Assembly: GCA_036258315.1 (NCBI GenBank)
Contig: DATADX010000032.1
Coordinates: forward strand, 1-44,737
Direction of reading: 5' to 3'
DNA length: 44,737 nt
DNA from: DASSYK01 sp036258315
GTDB taxonomy: Bacteria; Actinomycetota; Thermoleophilia; Solirubrobacterales; 70-9
Shown: positions 1 through 7,262 of the stretch, piece after piece
Position numbering within the stretch: position 1 is the stretch's first letter
Layout of the letters: each line of letters opens with the position of its first letter
Translations under genes and position numbers: made by a program
Notes under the pieces: model-generated
What the model was told of the DNA's origin: nothing
The model's database searches: none
Seen by the model: the letters and a program-made list of their open reading frames with translations, nothing else

Positions 1-1011
1 CTGCAGGGCGACGCGGATGATGTTGACCTCGGGCTGCTGGGCCTGCAGGGTGACCCCGCCGGTCTGGGTGTGGAAGCGCATCATCTGCGAGCGCTCGTCG
101 CCTGCGCCGAAGCGCTCGGCCATGATCTTCGCCCACATCCGCCGCGCGGCCCGGAACTTGGCGATCTCCTGGAAGACGTTGTTGTGGCCGTTGAAGAAGA
201 AGGCGAGGCGCTTGCCGAACCGATCGACGTCGAGACCGGCCGCGATCCCGCCCTCGACGTAGGCGATCGCGTTGGCGAGCGTGAACGCGACCTCCTGGAC
301 GGCCGAGCAGCCCTTCTCGCGGATGTGGTAGCCGCTGATCGAGATCGTGTTCCACTTCGGGACGTTCTCGTCGCAGTAGGCGAAGATGTCGGTGGTCAGC
401 CGCATCGTCGGCTCCGGCGGGTAGATGTAGTTGCCGCGCGCGATGTACTCCTTGAGGACGTCGTTCTGGACGGTCCCGCGAAGCTCCTTCGAGGGCACCC
501 CCTGCTCCTCGCCGACCAGCTCGTAGAGCAGCAGCAGGATCGCCGCGGGGGCGTTGATGGTCATCGACGTGGAGACCTCGGCGAGCGAGATCCGGTCGAA
601 GCAGATCCGCATGTCCTCGAGCGTGTCGATCGCGACGCCGGTTCGCCCGACCTCGCCGGCGCAGAGCGGGTCGTCGGAGTCGCGGCCGAGCTGGGTCGGG
701 AGGTCGAACGCCATCGAGAGCCCGGTCGACCCGTGCTCGGTCAGGTAGCGGTAGCGCTGGTTCGTCTCCTCCGCGGTCGCGTAGCCCGCGTACTGGCGCA
801 TCGTCCAAAGCCGGTCGCGGTACATGCGCTCGTGGATCCCGCGTGTGTAGGGGAAGGAGCCCGGCTCGCCGAGCCGCTCCTCGAGGCCCGGGGCGACGTC
901 CTCCTCGTCGTAGAGCGGCTTGACCTCGATCCCCGAGTCGGTGATCACGCGGTCGTCGTCGGGCCCGATCAAGGGGGCGATGTAGCGATGCAGGTCCTCC
1001 TCGACGGCCAT
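1..1011 (-). CDS. Methylmalonyl-CoA mutase, large (catalytic) subunit, N-terminal part; cut by window edge
   Basis: Catalyses the B12-dependent isomerisation of (R)-methylmalonyl-CoA and succinyl-CoA (or a related acyl-CoA pair) in propionate metabolism. 337 residues are visible, running off the left edge, so the TIM barrel is incomplete and any B12-binding domain is out of view. Seen: MRQYAGYATAEETNQRYRYL near residue 60-80, GLSMAFDLPTQLGRDSDDP, the QNDVLKEYIARGNYIYPPEP stretch, ISISGYHIREKGCSAVQEV and FFFNGHNNVFQEIAKFRAAR, all hallmark blocks of the acyl-CoA mutase large subunit. The start is the ATG at 1011; a TATCCT hexamer ends 6 nt before it, matching the leaderless pattern seen elsewhere here. 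Isobutyryl-CoA or ethylmalonyl-CoA mutase cannot be excluded from this fragment. Confidence 0.93.
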   Translation of the reverse strand, partial: MAVEEDLHRYIAPLIGPDDDRVITDSGIEVKPLYDEEDVAPGLEERLGEPGSFPYTRGIHERMYRDRLWTMRQYAGYATAEETNQRYRYLTEHGSTGLSMAFDLPTQLGRDSDDPLCAGEVGRTGVAIDTLEDMRICFDRISLAEVSTSMTINAPAAILLLLYELVGEEQGVPSKELRGTVQNDVLKEYIARGNYIYPPEPTMRLTTDIFAYCDENVPKWNTISISGYHIREKGCSAVQEVAFTLANAIAYVEGGIAAGLDVDRFGKRLAFFFNGHNNVFQEIAKFRAARRMWAKIMAERFGAGDERSQMMRFHTQTGGVTLQAQQPEVNIIRVALQ

Positions 1012-1017
1012 TGGCGA

Positions 1018-1023
1018 AGGATA
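1018..1023 (-). promoter_or_regulatory. -10 element (TATCCT) for the acyl-CoA mutase gene, leaderless layout
   Basis: On the minus strand TATCCT is followed by 6 nt and then the ATG at 1011. No Shine-Dalgarno sequence precedes the ATG, so transcription probably starts at or next to the start codon. Confidence 0.5.
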
Positions 1024-1103
1024 GTTGGGCGGGGTACACTCGCCCGGCGGATCCGGGGTGGCTCGGGTGCGGGATCCGCCTCCTGCGGCTGCTCCCGCGC
1101 CGG

Positions 1104-1439
1104 TCAGACGATCCCGTCGAACGGCCGCTTCTCGGGCGTCGCCAGCTCCTCCATCACGGCGTCGAGCCACCCCGCGAGCCGTTGCGGGCTCGCGCATTCG
1201 GCCGACACCTCGATCTGCGTGCCCCAGCCGCTCTCGACGATCTCGACCTCGATCCGGGCAGGATCGAGATGGCTGTGCGACTCCCAGACGAGGCGCTCCC
1301 CGGGCTCGCGCTCCGCGATCTGGATCTCGGTCGCGTAGCCGACCAGGGCCGACATCAGCCCCTCCATGCGCTCTGGCTGGTCGAGCATCTCCCAGAGCTC
1401 GGGAGGCGACTTGACCAGAGTCCGGCTTGCGGTCTTCAT
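1104..1439 (-). CDS. SRPBCC/START-like small protein
   Basis: 111 residues beginning MKTASRTLVKSPPELWEMLD. The opening (basic/hydrophobic strand, then S-P-x-x-L-W-x-x-L helix), the mid-protein GERLVWESHSH strand and a C-terminal amphipathic helix (RLAGWLDAVMEELA) fit the SRPBCC/polyketide-cyclase-like fold, which binds hydrophobic ligands. No catalytic residue can be named. It lies 73 bp downstream of wecB and on the same strand, and ends 92 bp before the mutase gene. A purine-rich AAAGGGCGGAG stands before the ATG and can serve as a ribosome binding site. Function unknown; fold assignment is by pattern only. Confidence 0.7.
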   Translation of the reverse strand: MKTASRTLVKSPPELWEMLDQPERMEGLMSALVGYATEIQIAEREPGERLVWESHSHLDPARIEVEIVESGWGTQIEVSAECASPQRLAGWLDAVMEELATPEKRPFDGIV

Positions 1440-1511
1440 GCTCCGCCCTTTCGCCTCCGCCGCCCCCGATTCCTGCCGGAGCTCGCGACTGGGCGGCGGT
1501 TTTCGCGGTGC

Positions 1512-2600
1512 CTAGCGGGTGTCCAGGAAGGAGACGATCGCCTCCGCCGCGCGCGGACCCGCAGCGCCGTCCCAGTGCGGGATCCGCGACGGCGCGTCTG
1601 GGGGCTCTTCGGAGAGGGCCCGGATCGCGGCGTCTCTCAGCGCGCCGGCGTCGGTCCCCACCAGCGTGTTCGTGCCGAGCTCGACGGTGACGGGGCGCTC
1701 GGTGCTGTCGCGGTAGGTCAGGCACGGCACGCCGAGAACCGAGGTCTCCTCCTGGACGCCGCCGGAGTCCGTGATCACGAGCCTTGCTTCGGCCTCGAGG
1801 GCGACGAACTCCGCGTAGTCCATCGGCGCAGCGAGACGGACGAGCTCCGGCAACTCGATTCCCCACTCCTCGAGATGGGCGACCGTGCGCGGGTGTGCGG
1901 GGAACAGGACCGGAGCCGTCCGCGAGACCTCGCCGAGCACCTCGAGCACCTCGAGGAGGCGGTCGCGATGGTCGACGAGAGCGGGACGGTGGAGTGTCAC
2001 CAGCGTGTAGCCGCGCGCCTCGACCCCGGCGGCCTCCAGCGCCGCCTCGCGATCGGTCCCCTCGAGGATCCGGAAGAGGCTGTCGATCATCGTGTTGCCG
2101 ACGAGCTCGACTCCCGACACGATCCCCTCGGCGGCGAGATTCGAGATCGCGTCCTCGGAGGTGCAGAGGAGCAGGTCCGAGACGCGGTCGGTGACGACCC
2201 TGTTCACCTCCTCGGGCATCGTCCAGTCGCGTGAGCGCAGTCCCGACTCGACGTGGGCCACCGCAACGTGGAGCTTCGTCGCCGCCAGCGCGGCGGCCAT
2301 CGTCGAGTTGACGTCACCCGCGACGAGGGCCAGCTCGGCGGGGTGCTCGAGCAGGTCGGTCTCGACGCCGGTCAGGACCCCGGCCGTCTGCTCGGCGTGG
2401 CTGCCTGACCCGACGCCGAGATTGGCGTCGGGCTGCGGCATTCCGAGGCGCTCGATGAACCCGTCCGAGAGGGCGCGATCGTAGTGCTGGCCGGTGTGCA
2501 GGAGGCGAACCGAGACGCCTCGATCGGCGAGCGCCGCCGTGACGGGCGCCATCTTCACGAAGTTGGGCCGGGCGCCGACCACGGCGAGGACGGTTGGCAT
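1512..2600 (-). CDS. wecB: UDP-N-acetylglucosamine 2-epimerase (non-hydrolysing)
   Basis: Interconverts UDP-GlcNAc and UDP-ManNAc for cell-surface polysaccharide. 362 residues, normal family length. Seen: VVGARPNFVKMAPV at the N-terminus, LLHTGQHYD, VAGDVNSTMAAALAA, VAHVESGLRSRDWTMPEEVN with the conserved H-x-E-x-G-L-R block, LVTLHRPALVD, and ITDSGGVQEETSVLGVP near residue 280, which carries the UDP-binding S-G-G-x-Q-E-E motif. The start at 2600 is supported by TAGTCT ending 6 nt upstream. It is divergent from the SDR gene (64 bp gap). The decarboxylase-type epimerase at 6169 and the epimerase at 28450 are other sugar-nucleotide genes in the window, but they are not in one operon with it. Confidence 0.95.
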   Translation of the reverse strand: MPTVLAVVGARPNFVKMAPVTAALADRGVSVRLLHTGQHYDRALSDGFIERLGMPQPDANLGVGSGSHAEQTAGVLTGVETDLLEHPAELALVAGDVNSTMAAALAATKLHVAVAHVESGLRSRDWTMPEEVNRVVTDRVSDLLLCTSEDAISNLAAEGIVSGVELVGNTMIDSLFRILEGTDREAALEAAGVEARGYTLVTLHRPALVDHRDRLLEVLEVLGEVSRTAPVLFPAHPRTVAHLEEWGIELPELVRLAAPMDYAEFVALEAEARLVITDSGGVQEETSVLGVPCLTYRDSTERPVTVELGTNTLVGTDAGALRDAAIRALSEEPPDAPSRIPHWDGAAGPRAAEAIVSFLDTR

Positions 2601-2606
2601 CGGCGC

Positions 2607-2612
2607 AGACTA
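2607..2612 (-). promoter_or_regulatory. -10 element (TAGTCT) for wecB
   Basis: TAGTCT on the minus strand, 6 nt before the ATG at 2600; leaderless arrangement. Confidence 0.5.
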
Positions 2613-2651
2613 ATCGCACGCTTGCTCCCCGGAGGCTGGAGCTGGACGCGT

Positions 2652-2657
2652 TAGGGT
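2652..2657 (+). promoter_or_regulatory. -10 element (TAGGGT) for the SDR gene
   Basis: TAGGGT is followed by 7 nt and the ATG at 2665. Together with the wecB element it forms a compact divergent promoter region. Confidence 0.5.
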
Positions 2658-2664
2658 CGTCGCG

Positions 2665-3546
2665 ATGGCTGCCAACGAGAAGGGCGCAGTGCTCGTCACC
2701 GGCGCCTCGACCGGAATCGGGCGCGCGACGGCGCTCCACCTCGACGCCGGCGGCCGCCGGGTCTTCGCCGGCGTCCGCAAGCAGAGCGACGCCGACAGCC
2801 TCAGCGAGGCGGGCAGCGAGCGGCTGACGCCGGTCACCCTCGACGTCACCGACCGGGCCTCGATCGCCACCGCTCGCGAGCGCGTCGAGGAGGCCGTCGG
2901 CGAGGCAGGGCTGGGCGGGCTCGTCAACAACGCCGGGATCGCGACGGCCGGCCCCGTCGAGCACCTCCCCATCGAGGAGTTCAGCCGCGTGCTCGACGTC
3001 AACCTGACCGGACAGTACGCCGTCACCCAGGAGTTCCTGCCGCTGATCCGGCGCGGCCGGGGGACGATCCTGTTCATCACCTCGATCGGCGGCGTCGTCG
3101 CGTCGCCCTTCATGTCTCCCTACCACGCCGCGAAGTTCGGGCTCGAGGGGCTTGCCGACTCGCTGCGCCGCGAGCTGAAGCCGTGGGAGATCGACGTCGT
3201 CGTCGTCCAGCCCGGGTCCGTCGCGACGCCGATCTGGGCGAAAGGCACCGAGAGCTTCGAGGCGCAGCAGCCGGCGATGGGACCCGAGGCCGAGCGCCTC
3301 TACGGCAACCAGATGGAGGCGATGAAAGCGGCGATCGTCGAGACCGCCGAGCGGGGCATCGAGCCGGAGAGGGTCGCCAGGGTGATCGAGGCTGCGGTCG
3401 CGAGCCCGAAGCCGAAGACGCGCTATCTCGTCGGCACCGACGCGAGGCTGATGCGCCGGCTCAGCCGCCTGATCGGCGACCGCAACTTCGACCGGCTCAT
3501 GCGGCGCTCGATGAAGCTGCCTGCCGAACCGCCGCCGGAGAGCTAG
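2665..3546 (+). CDS. Short-chain dehydrogenase/reductase (classical SDR)
   Basis: NAD(P)-dependent oxidoreductase of unknown substrate, 293 residues. Seen: VTGASTGIGRATALHL (cofactor-binding TGxxxGIG) at residue 11, LVNNAGIA at about 87, the catalytic triad region ITSIGGVV...SPYHAAKFG with Ser, Tyr and Lys in the usual Y-x-x-x-K spacing, then VVQPGSVATPIW. The C-terminal extension of about 60 residues after the substrate loop is typical of SDRs resembling 17-beta-hydroxysteroid or retinol dehydrogenases. The last 50 bp overlap the convergent phosphatase gene (3497-3546). Substrate cannot be inferred. Confidence 0.92.
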   Translation: MAANEKGAVLVTGASTGIGRATALHLDAGGRRVFAGVRKQSDADSLSEAGSERLTPVTLDVTDRASIATARERVEEAVGEAGLGGLVNNAGIATAGPVEHLPIEEFSRVLDVNLTGQYAVTQEFLPLIRRGRGTILFITSIGGVVASPFMSPYHAAKFGLEGLADSLRRELKPWEIDVVVVQPGSVATPIWAKGTESFEAQQPAMGPEAERLYGNQMEAMKAAIVETAERGIEPERVARVIEAAVASPKPKTRYLVGTDARLMRRLSRLIGDRNFDRLMRRSMKLPAEPPPES

Positions 3547-6100
3547 GCCCCGTCCGCATCACCCCGACGATCGCCAGATCGTCGACGCCCGGGTGGGCGC
3601 TGAAGGCGTCGTGGGCCGCGCGCACCCGCTCCAGAACCGACTGCGGTGTCGCGGCGCCCGAGACGGTCGCGCGCAGCCGCTCCTCGCCGAAGCGCTCGCC
3701 CTCCCCCTCGAGCTCGATCACGCCGTCGGTGTAGAGCACCAGCTGGTCACCGGGCTGGAGCTGGAGCCGCTGCACCGGCCAGGTCGGGTCGCGCACGAAC
3801 CCGAGCATCGGGCCGCGCTGCTCGAGCGGCAGCACCTCGGCCCCGCGCACCAGCAGCGGCGGGGGGTGGCCGGCGCTGACGATCTCGGCCTCGCCGGAGT
3901 CGTGCAGCACGATCGTCGCCACGGTGCAGATCCCGTCCCCGCCGCGCTCCAGCAGCGAGCTGTTGAGCTGGGCGACCGCCGTGACCGGGTCTCCGCTCAG
4001 CGCGCCCGCCGTGCGCAGCGTGTGGCGCGCGAGCGCGGTCACCGAGGCCGCGTCGACTCCGCGGCCGCAGACGTCCCCGATCACGAGCATCCAGCCGCCC
4101 GGGATCCGAAATGCGTCGTAGAAGTCGCCGCCGACCTCGGTCCCCTCGGCGGCGGGGTGATAGAGGGAGGAGAGCCGCCAGCCGGGGATCTCGGGCAGGT
4201 CGTTCGGGATCAGGGCCTGCTGCAGGGTGTGGGCGACCGCGGAGCGCTGCTCGTAGAGCCGGGCGTTGACCAGTGCCACGCCGGCGCGACGGGCCAGCTC
4301 CTCGGCGACCGCGAGGTCCTGGGCGTCGAAGGTGCGGCCCGACTCCGCGGTCGCGAACGTGATCGCCCCGAGGGCATCCTCGCCCCCGCCCTCGATCGGA
4401 GCGACGATCGCCGAGCGCAGGCCGAGGCCCTCGAGCGGCTCGTAGTAGCCGTCGTCGCCTCCGGCGCGACGCGGGAGCTCGTCCGGGACCGCCGCCATGT
4501 GCGCGGTCCGTCCCCTGATCACCGCGGCGATGCCAAGGTCCTCGAACATCCTCGGATTGCGCTCCTGGAGATCGCGCGCGAGATCGACCTTGGTCGGATC
4601 GGCGTGCGCGACGGCGACCTGCTCGAGCACGCCGTCGTCGCCCGGGATCGCCACAGAGCACCAGTCGGCGAACCGCGGAACGGTCATCTCCGCCACCCGT
4701 TGCAGGGTCGCGCTCGAGTCCAGCGACGCGGACAGGGCCCTGCTCGCCTCGGCCAGCAGCCGCTGGGTGAGCTCGGCCCTCTTCACCTCGGTCACGTCCT
4801 CGATCACGTTCACGACCAGCTCGGGCTTCCCACCCGACTGATTGACCGGGCTCGCCTTGACCCGGCGCCAGCGCTCCTCACCCGTCGCGGGGTTGACGGC
4901 TCGCACCAGCAGCGGCTCGGCGCTCTCTCCGCGCAGCGCGCGGCGGCCCGGCAGACGCTCGACGTCGAGCGGGGCACCGTCCTCGGTGTAGGACCGGAAA
5001 CGGGAGACCAGCTCGCCGGGCGGAGTCGCGACCAGCTGCTCGGCGCTCTCGGCGCCCAGCATCTCGGCGGCGGCCTGGTTCGCGTACACGAGCCCCCCGT
5101 CCGGCTTCTGGACCGTGACGGCGTCGACCAGGTTGTGCAGCACGGCCTGGAGCTGCCCCTCGACGCTCGATAGCTCGCGAAACAGGCCCGCGTTGTCCAG
5201 CGCGAGCGCCGCTCGCCCCGCGACGATCTGGAGAAAGACGAAGTCCTCATCGTCAAGCCGGCGGCCCGAGTCCGCCGTGATCATCGTCAATGCGCCCAGT
5301 GCGCGCCCGCGGGCCCGCAACGGCACGACGGCGACCGAGCGGGGTCCGATCTCGAGCAGGTTCTCGTAGTCCTCGTCGTCGTGGGAGATCCCCCGCAGCA
5401 GGTCATCGCGGAGCTGGCGGATGAGCTGGGCCCGCCCGCTGCTGATCGCGCGTGCCGAGCCGGTGGGCGCATCGACCTTCGGCGGAGGGCGGGATGCGAT
5501 CGTCTCCTCGATCCAGTCCGCCCGCGGCCCGGTCGCCGCAACAGCCACCCGTCTGATCTCACCATCGATGAGGGCATCGACGACGCAGATGTCGGCGAGC
5601 TCGGGGACGAGCCGGCGGCAGAAGTCGTCGAAGGTGCGGTCGAGCGGACGCGTCCCGTCTGCGATCGCGGCGACCGAGGCGAGGATCCCGAGGCGGCGCA
5701 CCGTTCTCGCCCCGCTGGCTCGGACCAGGGCTCCGCCCAGGGCGAGCGCCGATCCGATCGCGACGGCGGCGGCGCGGATCGCCCAGCCGCCCTCATCGAT
5801 GTTTCCGTTCCAGACGCCGCTCGCAAGGGTGAGCAGCACCGCGGCGCCCGCGGCGAGCGCGGTCACCCGGGCGTCGCCGATCAGGGCCGCCACCAGCGGC
5901 CCGAGCATGTAGGTGACGACGAGAGACTCGCCGACGAGGAGATCGAGAAGGACCGCGGCGGCCTCGAGCGCGAGCGCGATCAGCAGCGCCGTCCGCGGCG
6001 ACGTCTGCAGGTTGGCCAGGCGCTGGCCGGCGGCCTCGCGGACGGTTCGCGCAGACTGCCGGTGACTGTCGCGATCAGCCGACCCCATTGCCCTCCTCAC
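3497..6100 (-). CDS. Membrane-anchored GAF-PAS-GAF SpoIIE/PP2C-type serine phosphatase
   Basis: 867-residue signalling phosphatase, probably dephosphorylating an anti-sigma-factor antagonist. Order: soluble N-terminus; three or four hydrophobic segments (about residues 38-125); GAF domain (about 150-300, ending RAALALDNAGLFRELSS); PAS (about 310-430, LVYANQAAAEMLGAE); second GAF (about 455-620); SpoIIE domain (about 635-850). Metal-binding signatures are intact: GTEVGGDFYDAF, VIGDVCGRGVDAA, SAGHPPPLL, LYTDGVIE and GVDDLAIV. The reading frame opens with GTG at 6100; an in-frame ATG at 6088 follows GTGAGGAGGGCA and is an alternative start with a strong but close ribosome site. Its 3' end overlaps the SDR gene by 50 bp, tail to tail. 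No partner anti-sigma kinase is adjacent. Confidence 0.93.
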   Translation of the reverse strand: MRRAMGSADRDSHRQSARTVREAAGQRLANLQTSPRTALLIALALEAAAVLLDLLVGESLVVTYMLGPLVAALIGDARVTALAAGAAVLLTLASGVWNGNIDEGGWAIRAAAVAIGSALALGGALVRASGARTVRRLGILASVAAIADGTRPLDRTFDDFCRRLVPELADICVVDALIDGEIRRVAVAATGPRADWIEETIASRPPPKVDAPTGSARAISSGRAQLIRQLRDDLLRGISHDDEDYENLLEIGPRSVAVVPLRARGRALGALTMITADSGRRLDDEDFVFLQIVAGRAALALDNAGLFRELSSVEGQLQAVLHNLVDAVTVQKPDGGLVYANQAAAEMLGAESAEQLVATPPGELVSRFRSYTEDGAPLDVERLPGRRALRGESAEPLLVRAVNPATGEERWRRVKASPVNQSGGKPELVVNVIEDVTEVKRAELTQRLLAEASRALSASLDSSATLQRVAEMTVPRFADWCSVAIPGDDGVLEQVAVAHADPTKVDLARDLQERNPRMFEDLGIAAVIRGRTAHMAAVPDELPRRAGGDDGYYEPLEGLGLRSAIVAPIEGGGEDALGAITFATAESGRTFDAQDLAVAEELARRAGVALVNARLYEQRSAVAHTLQQALIPNDLPEIPGWRLSSLYHPAAEGTEVGGDFYDAFRIPGGWMLVIGDVCGRGVDAASVTALARHTLRTAGALSGDPVTAVAQLNSSLLERGGDGICTVATIVLHDSGEAEIVSAGHPPPLLVRGAEVLPLEQRGPMLGFVRDPTWPVQRLQLQPGDQLVLYTDGVIELEGEGERFGEERLRATVSGAATPQSVLERVRAAHDAFSAHPGVDDLAIVGVMRTGPSSPAAVRQAASSSAA

Positions 6101-6168
6101 TCCGTCGTCCTTGACGTGACGCCTCCCTGCATAGTAGGCGTCCTCAGGGTGTCGCCTGGGAGCGGGGG

Positions 6169-7116
6169 TCAGCCCCGCGAGCCCACCAGGCGATCAACGC
6201 CAGCCTCGTCGATGGTCCGGCGGAGACCGTCGTGGAGCCCGACCTCGGGCTCCCAGCCGAGCAGCTCCCGCGCCTTGCTGATGTCGGGCTGGCGCACCTT
6301 CGGGTCGTCGATCGGCAGCGACTGGTGGACGATCTCCGAGCGCGAGCCGGACACCTCGATCACGGTCTCTGCAAGCTCGAGGAGCGTGTACTCCTCGGGG
6401 TTGCCGATGTTGACCGGGAGGTGGATGTCGGACTCGGCGAGGGTGACCAGCCCGCGGATCTCGTCGTCGACGTAGCAGAAGCTCCGGGTCTGGCTGCCGT
6501 CTCCGAACACGGTCAGCGCCCGGTCCTGAAGGGCCTGACGCAGGAACGTCGGGATCGCCCGGCCGTCGTGGGCCCTCATCCTCGGCCCGTAGGTGTTGAA
6601 GATCCTGACGATGCACGTGTCCACGCCCTGCTGGCGGTGATAGGCCATCGTCAGCGCTTCGGCGTAGCGCTTCGCCTCGTCGTAGACGCCGCGCGGGCCG
6701 ATCGGGTTGACGTGCCCCCAGTAGTCCTCGGGCTGGGGATGGTTCTCCGGGTCTCCGTAGACCTCCGAGGTGGAGGCGAGCAGGAAGCGAGCGCGCTTCG
6801 CCTTCGCGAGCCCGAGCATGTGGTGGGTGCCGTAGGAGCCGACCTTGAGGGTGTGCAGGGGGAGCCGCAGATAGTCGATCGGGCTCGCCGGGGAGGCGAG
6901 GTGGTAGACGTAGTCGACCGGCTCGTCGATCTCGACGAACTCGATGATGTCGAGCGGCTCGAACACGAAGTCCTCCCCGCGGAGGTGCTCGATGTTCTCC
7001 AGCGACCCCGTCTCGAGGTTGTCGACGCAGATCACCCGATTCCCCTTCGCGAGCAGGTGCTCGCAGAGGTGGGAGCCGAGGAAACCCGCCCCACCTGTGA
7101 CCACGCAGGTGCTCAT
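6169..7116 (-). CDS. UDP-glucuronate decarboxylase-type NAD-dependent epimerase (UXS family)
   Basis: Likely converts UDP-glucuronate to UDP-xylose for surface glycans. 315 residues from the ATG at 7116. Seen: CVVTGGAGFLGSHLCEHLL (Rossmann G-x-x-G-x-x-G), VDNLETGSLENIEHL, YHLASPASPIDYLRLPLHTL (the UXS A-S-P-A-S-P signature), LLASTSEVYGDP, and the Y-D-E-A-K-R active-site block, then FNTYGPRMRAHDGRAIPTF and DGSQTRSFCYVDD. The frame stays open upstream to 7200, but those 28 codons overlap a promoter and lack a plausible leader. An 8-codon ORF ends in the ATGA that starts this gene, suggesting translational coupling. Confidence 0.93.
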   Translation of the reverse strand: MSTCVVTGGAGFLGSHLCEHLLAKGNRVICVDNLETGSLENIEHLRGEDFVFEPLDIIEFVEIDEPVDYVYHLASPASPIDYLRLPLHTLKVGSYGTHHMLGLAKAKRARFLLASTSEVYGDPENHPQPEDYWGHVNPIGPRGVYDEAKRYAEALTMAYHRQQGVDTCIVRIFNTYGPRMRAHDGRAIPTFLRQALQDRALTVFGDGSQTRSFCYVDDEIRGLVTLAESDIHLPVNIGNPEEYTLLELAETVIEVSGSRSEIVHQSLPIDDPKVRQPDISKARELLGWEPEVGLHDGLRRTIDEAGVDRLVGSRG

Positions 7117-7139
7117 CGCTGAGCCGTCGTCGTGCGCAT
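7113..7139 (-). CDS. Micro-ORF MRTTTAQR overlapping the UXS start (ATGA)
   Basis: Eight codons plus stop. A TATGCT hexamer (7147-7152) ends 7 nt before its ATG, which is the leaderless spacing used by many genes here, whereas the UXS ATG itself has neither a close -10 nor a clear ribosome site. Its TGA overlaps the UXS ATG. The simplest reading is that ribosomes enter on this leaderless micro-ORF and reinitiate on the epimerase gene. No attenuation hairpin is visible. Inference only. Confidence 0.45.
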   Translation of the reverse strand: MRTTTAQR

Positions 7140-7146
7140 CGCGGCG

Positions 7147-7152
7147 AGCATA
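7147..7152 (-). promoter_or_regulatory. -10 element (TATGCT) upstream of the UXS micro-ORF
   Basis: TATGCT on the minus strand, 7 nt before the ATG at 7139. Confidence 0.45.
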
Positions 7153-7262
7153 AACCGCGGCGTTCGAACTTCTTGCAATTTGCGGTCTCTCGGCGGGCAT
7201 TCGGGGACGAAGCGTGCGAGCTTTCGGCTTACCGGGATGTGAACAGGGTGAGGAGGAGGAGG

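Noticed and set aside
70..1338. 422-codon + strand frame opposite the mutase
   Set aside because: Arg/Val/Asp-rich antisense shadow; the minus strand encodes a clear mutase.
3497..3546. 50-bp tail-to-tail overlap of the SDR and phosphatase genes as a sign of error
   Set aside because: Both C-termini look natural in length and codon use, so simple convergent overlap is enough.
7117..7200. 28-residue N-terminal extension of the UXS gene
   Set aside because: Overlaps the promoter, has no homologous character and starts inside the divergent gene's region.
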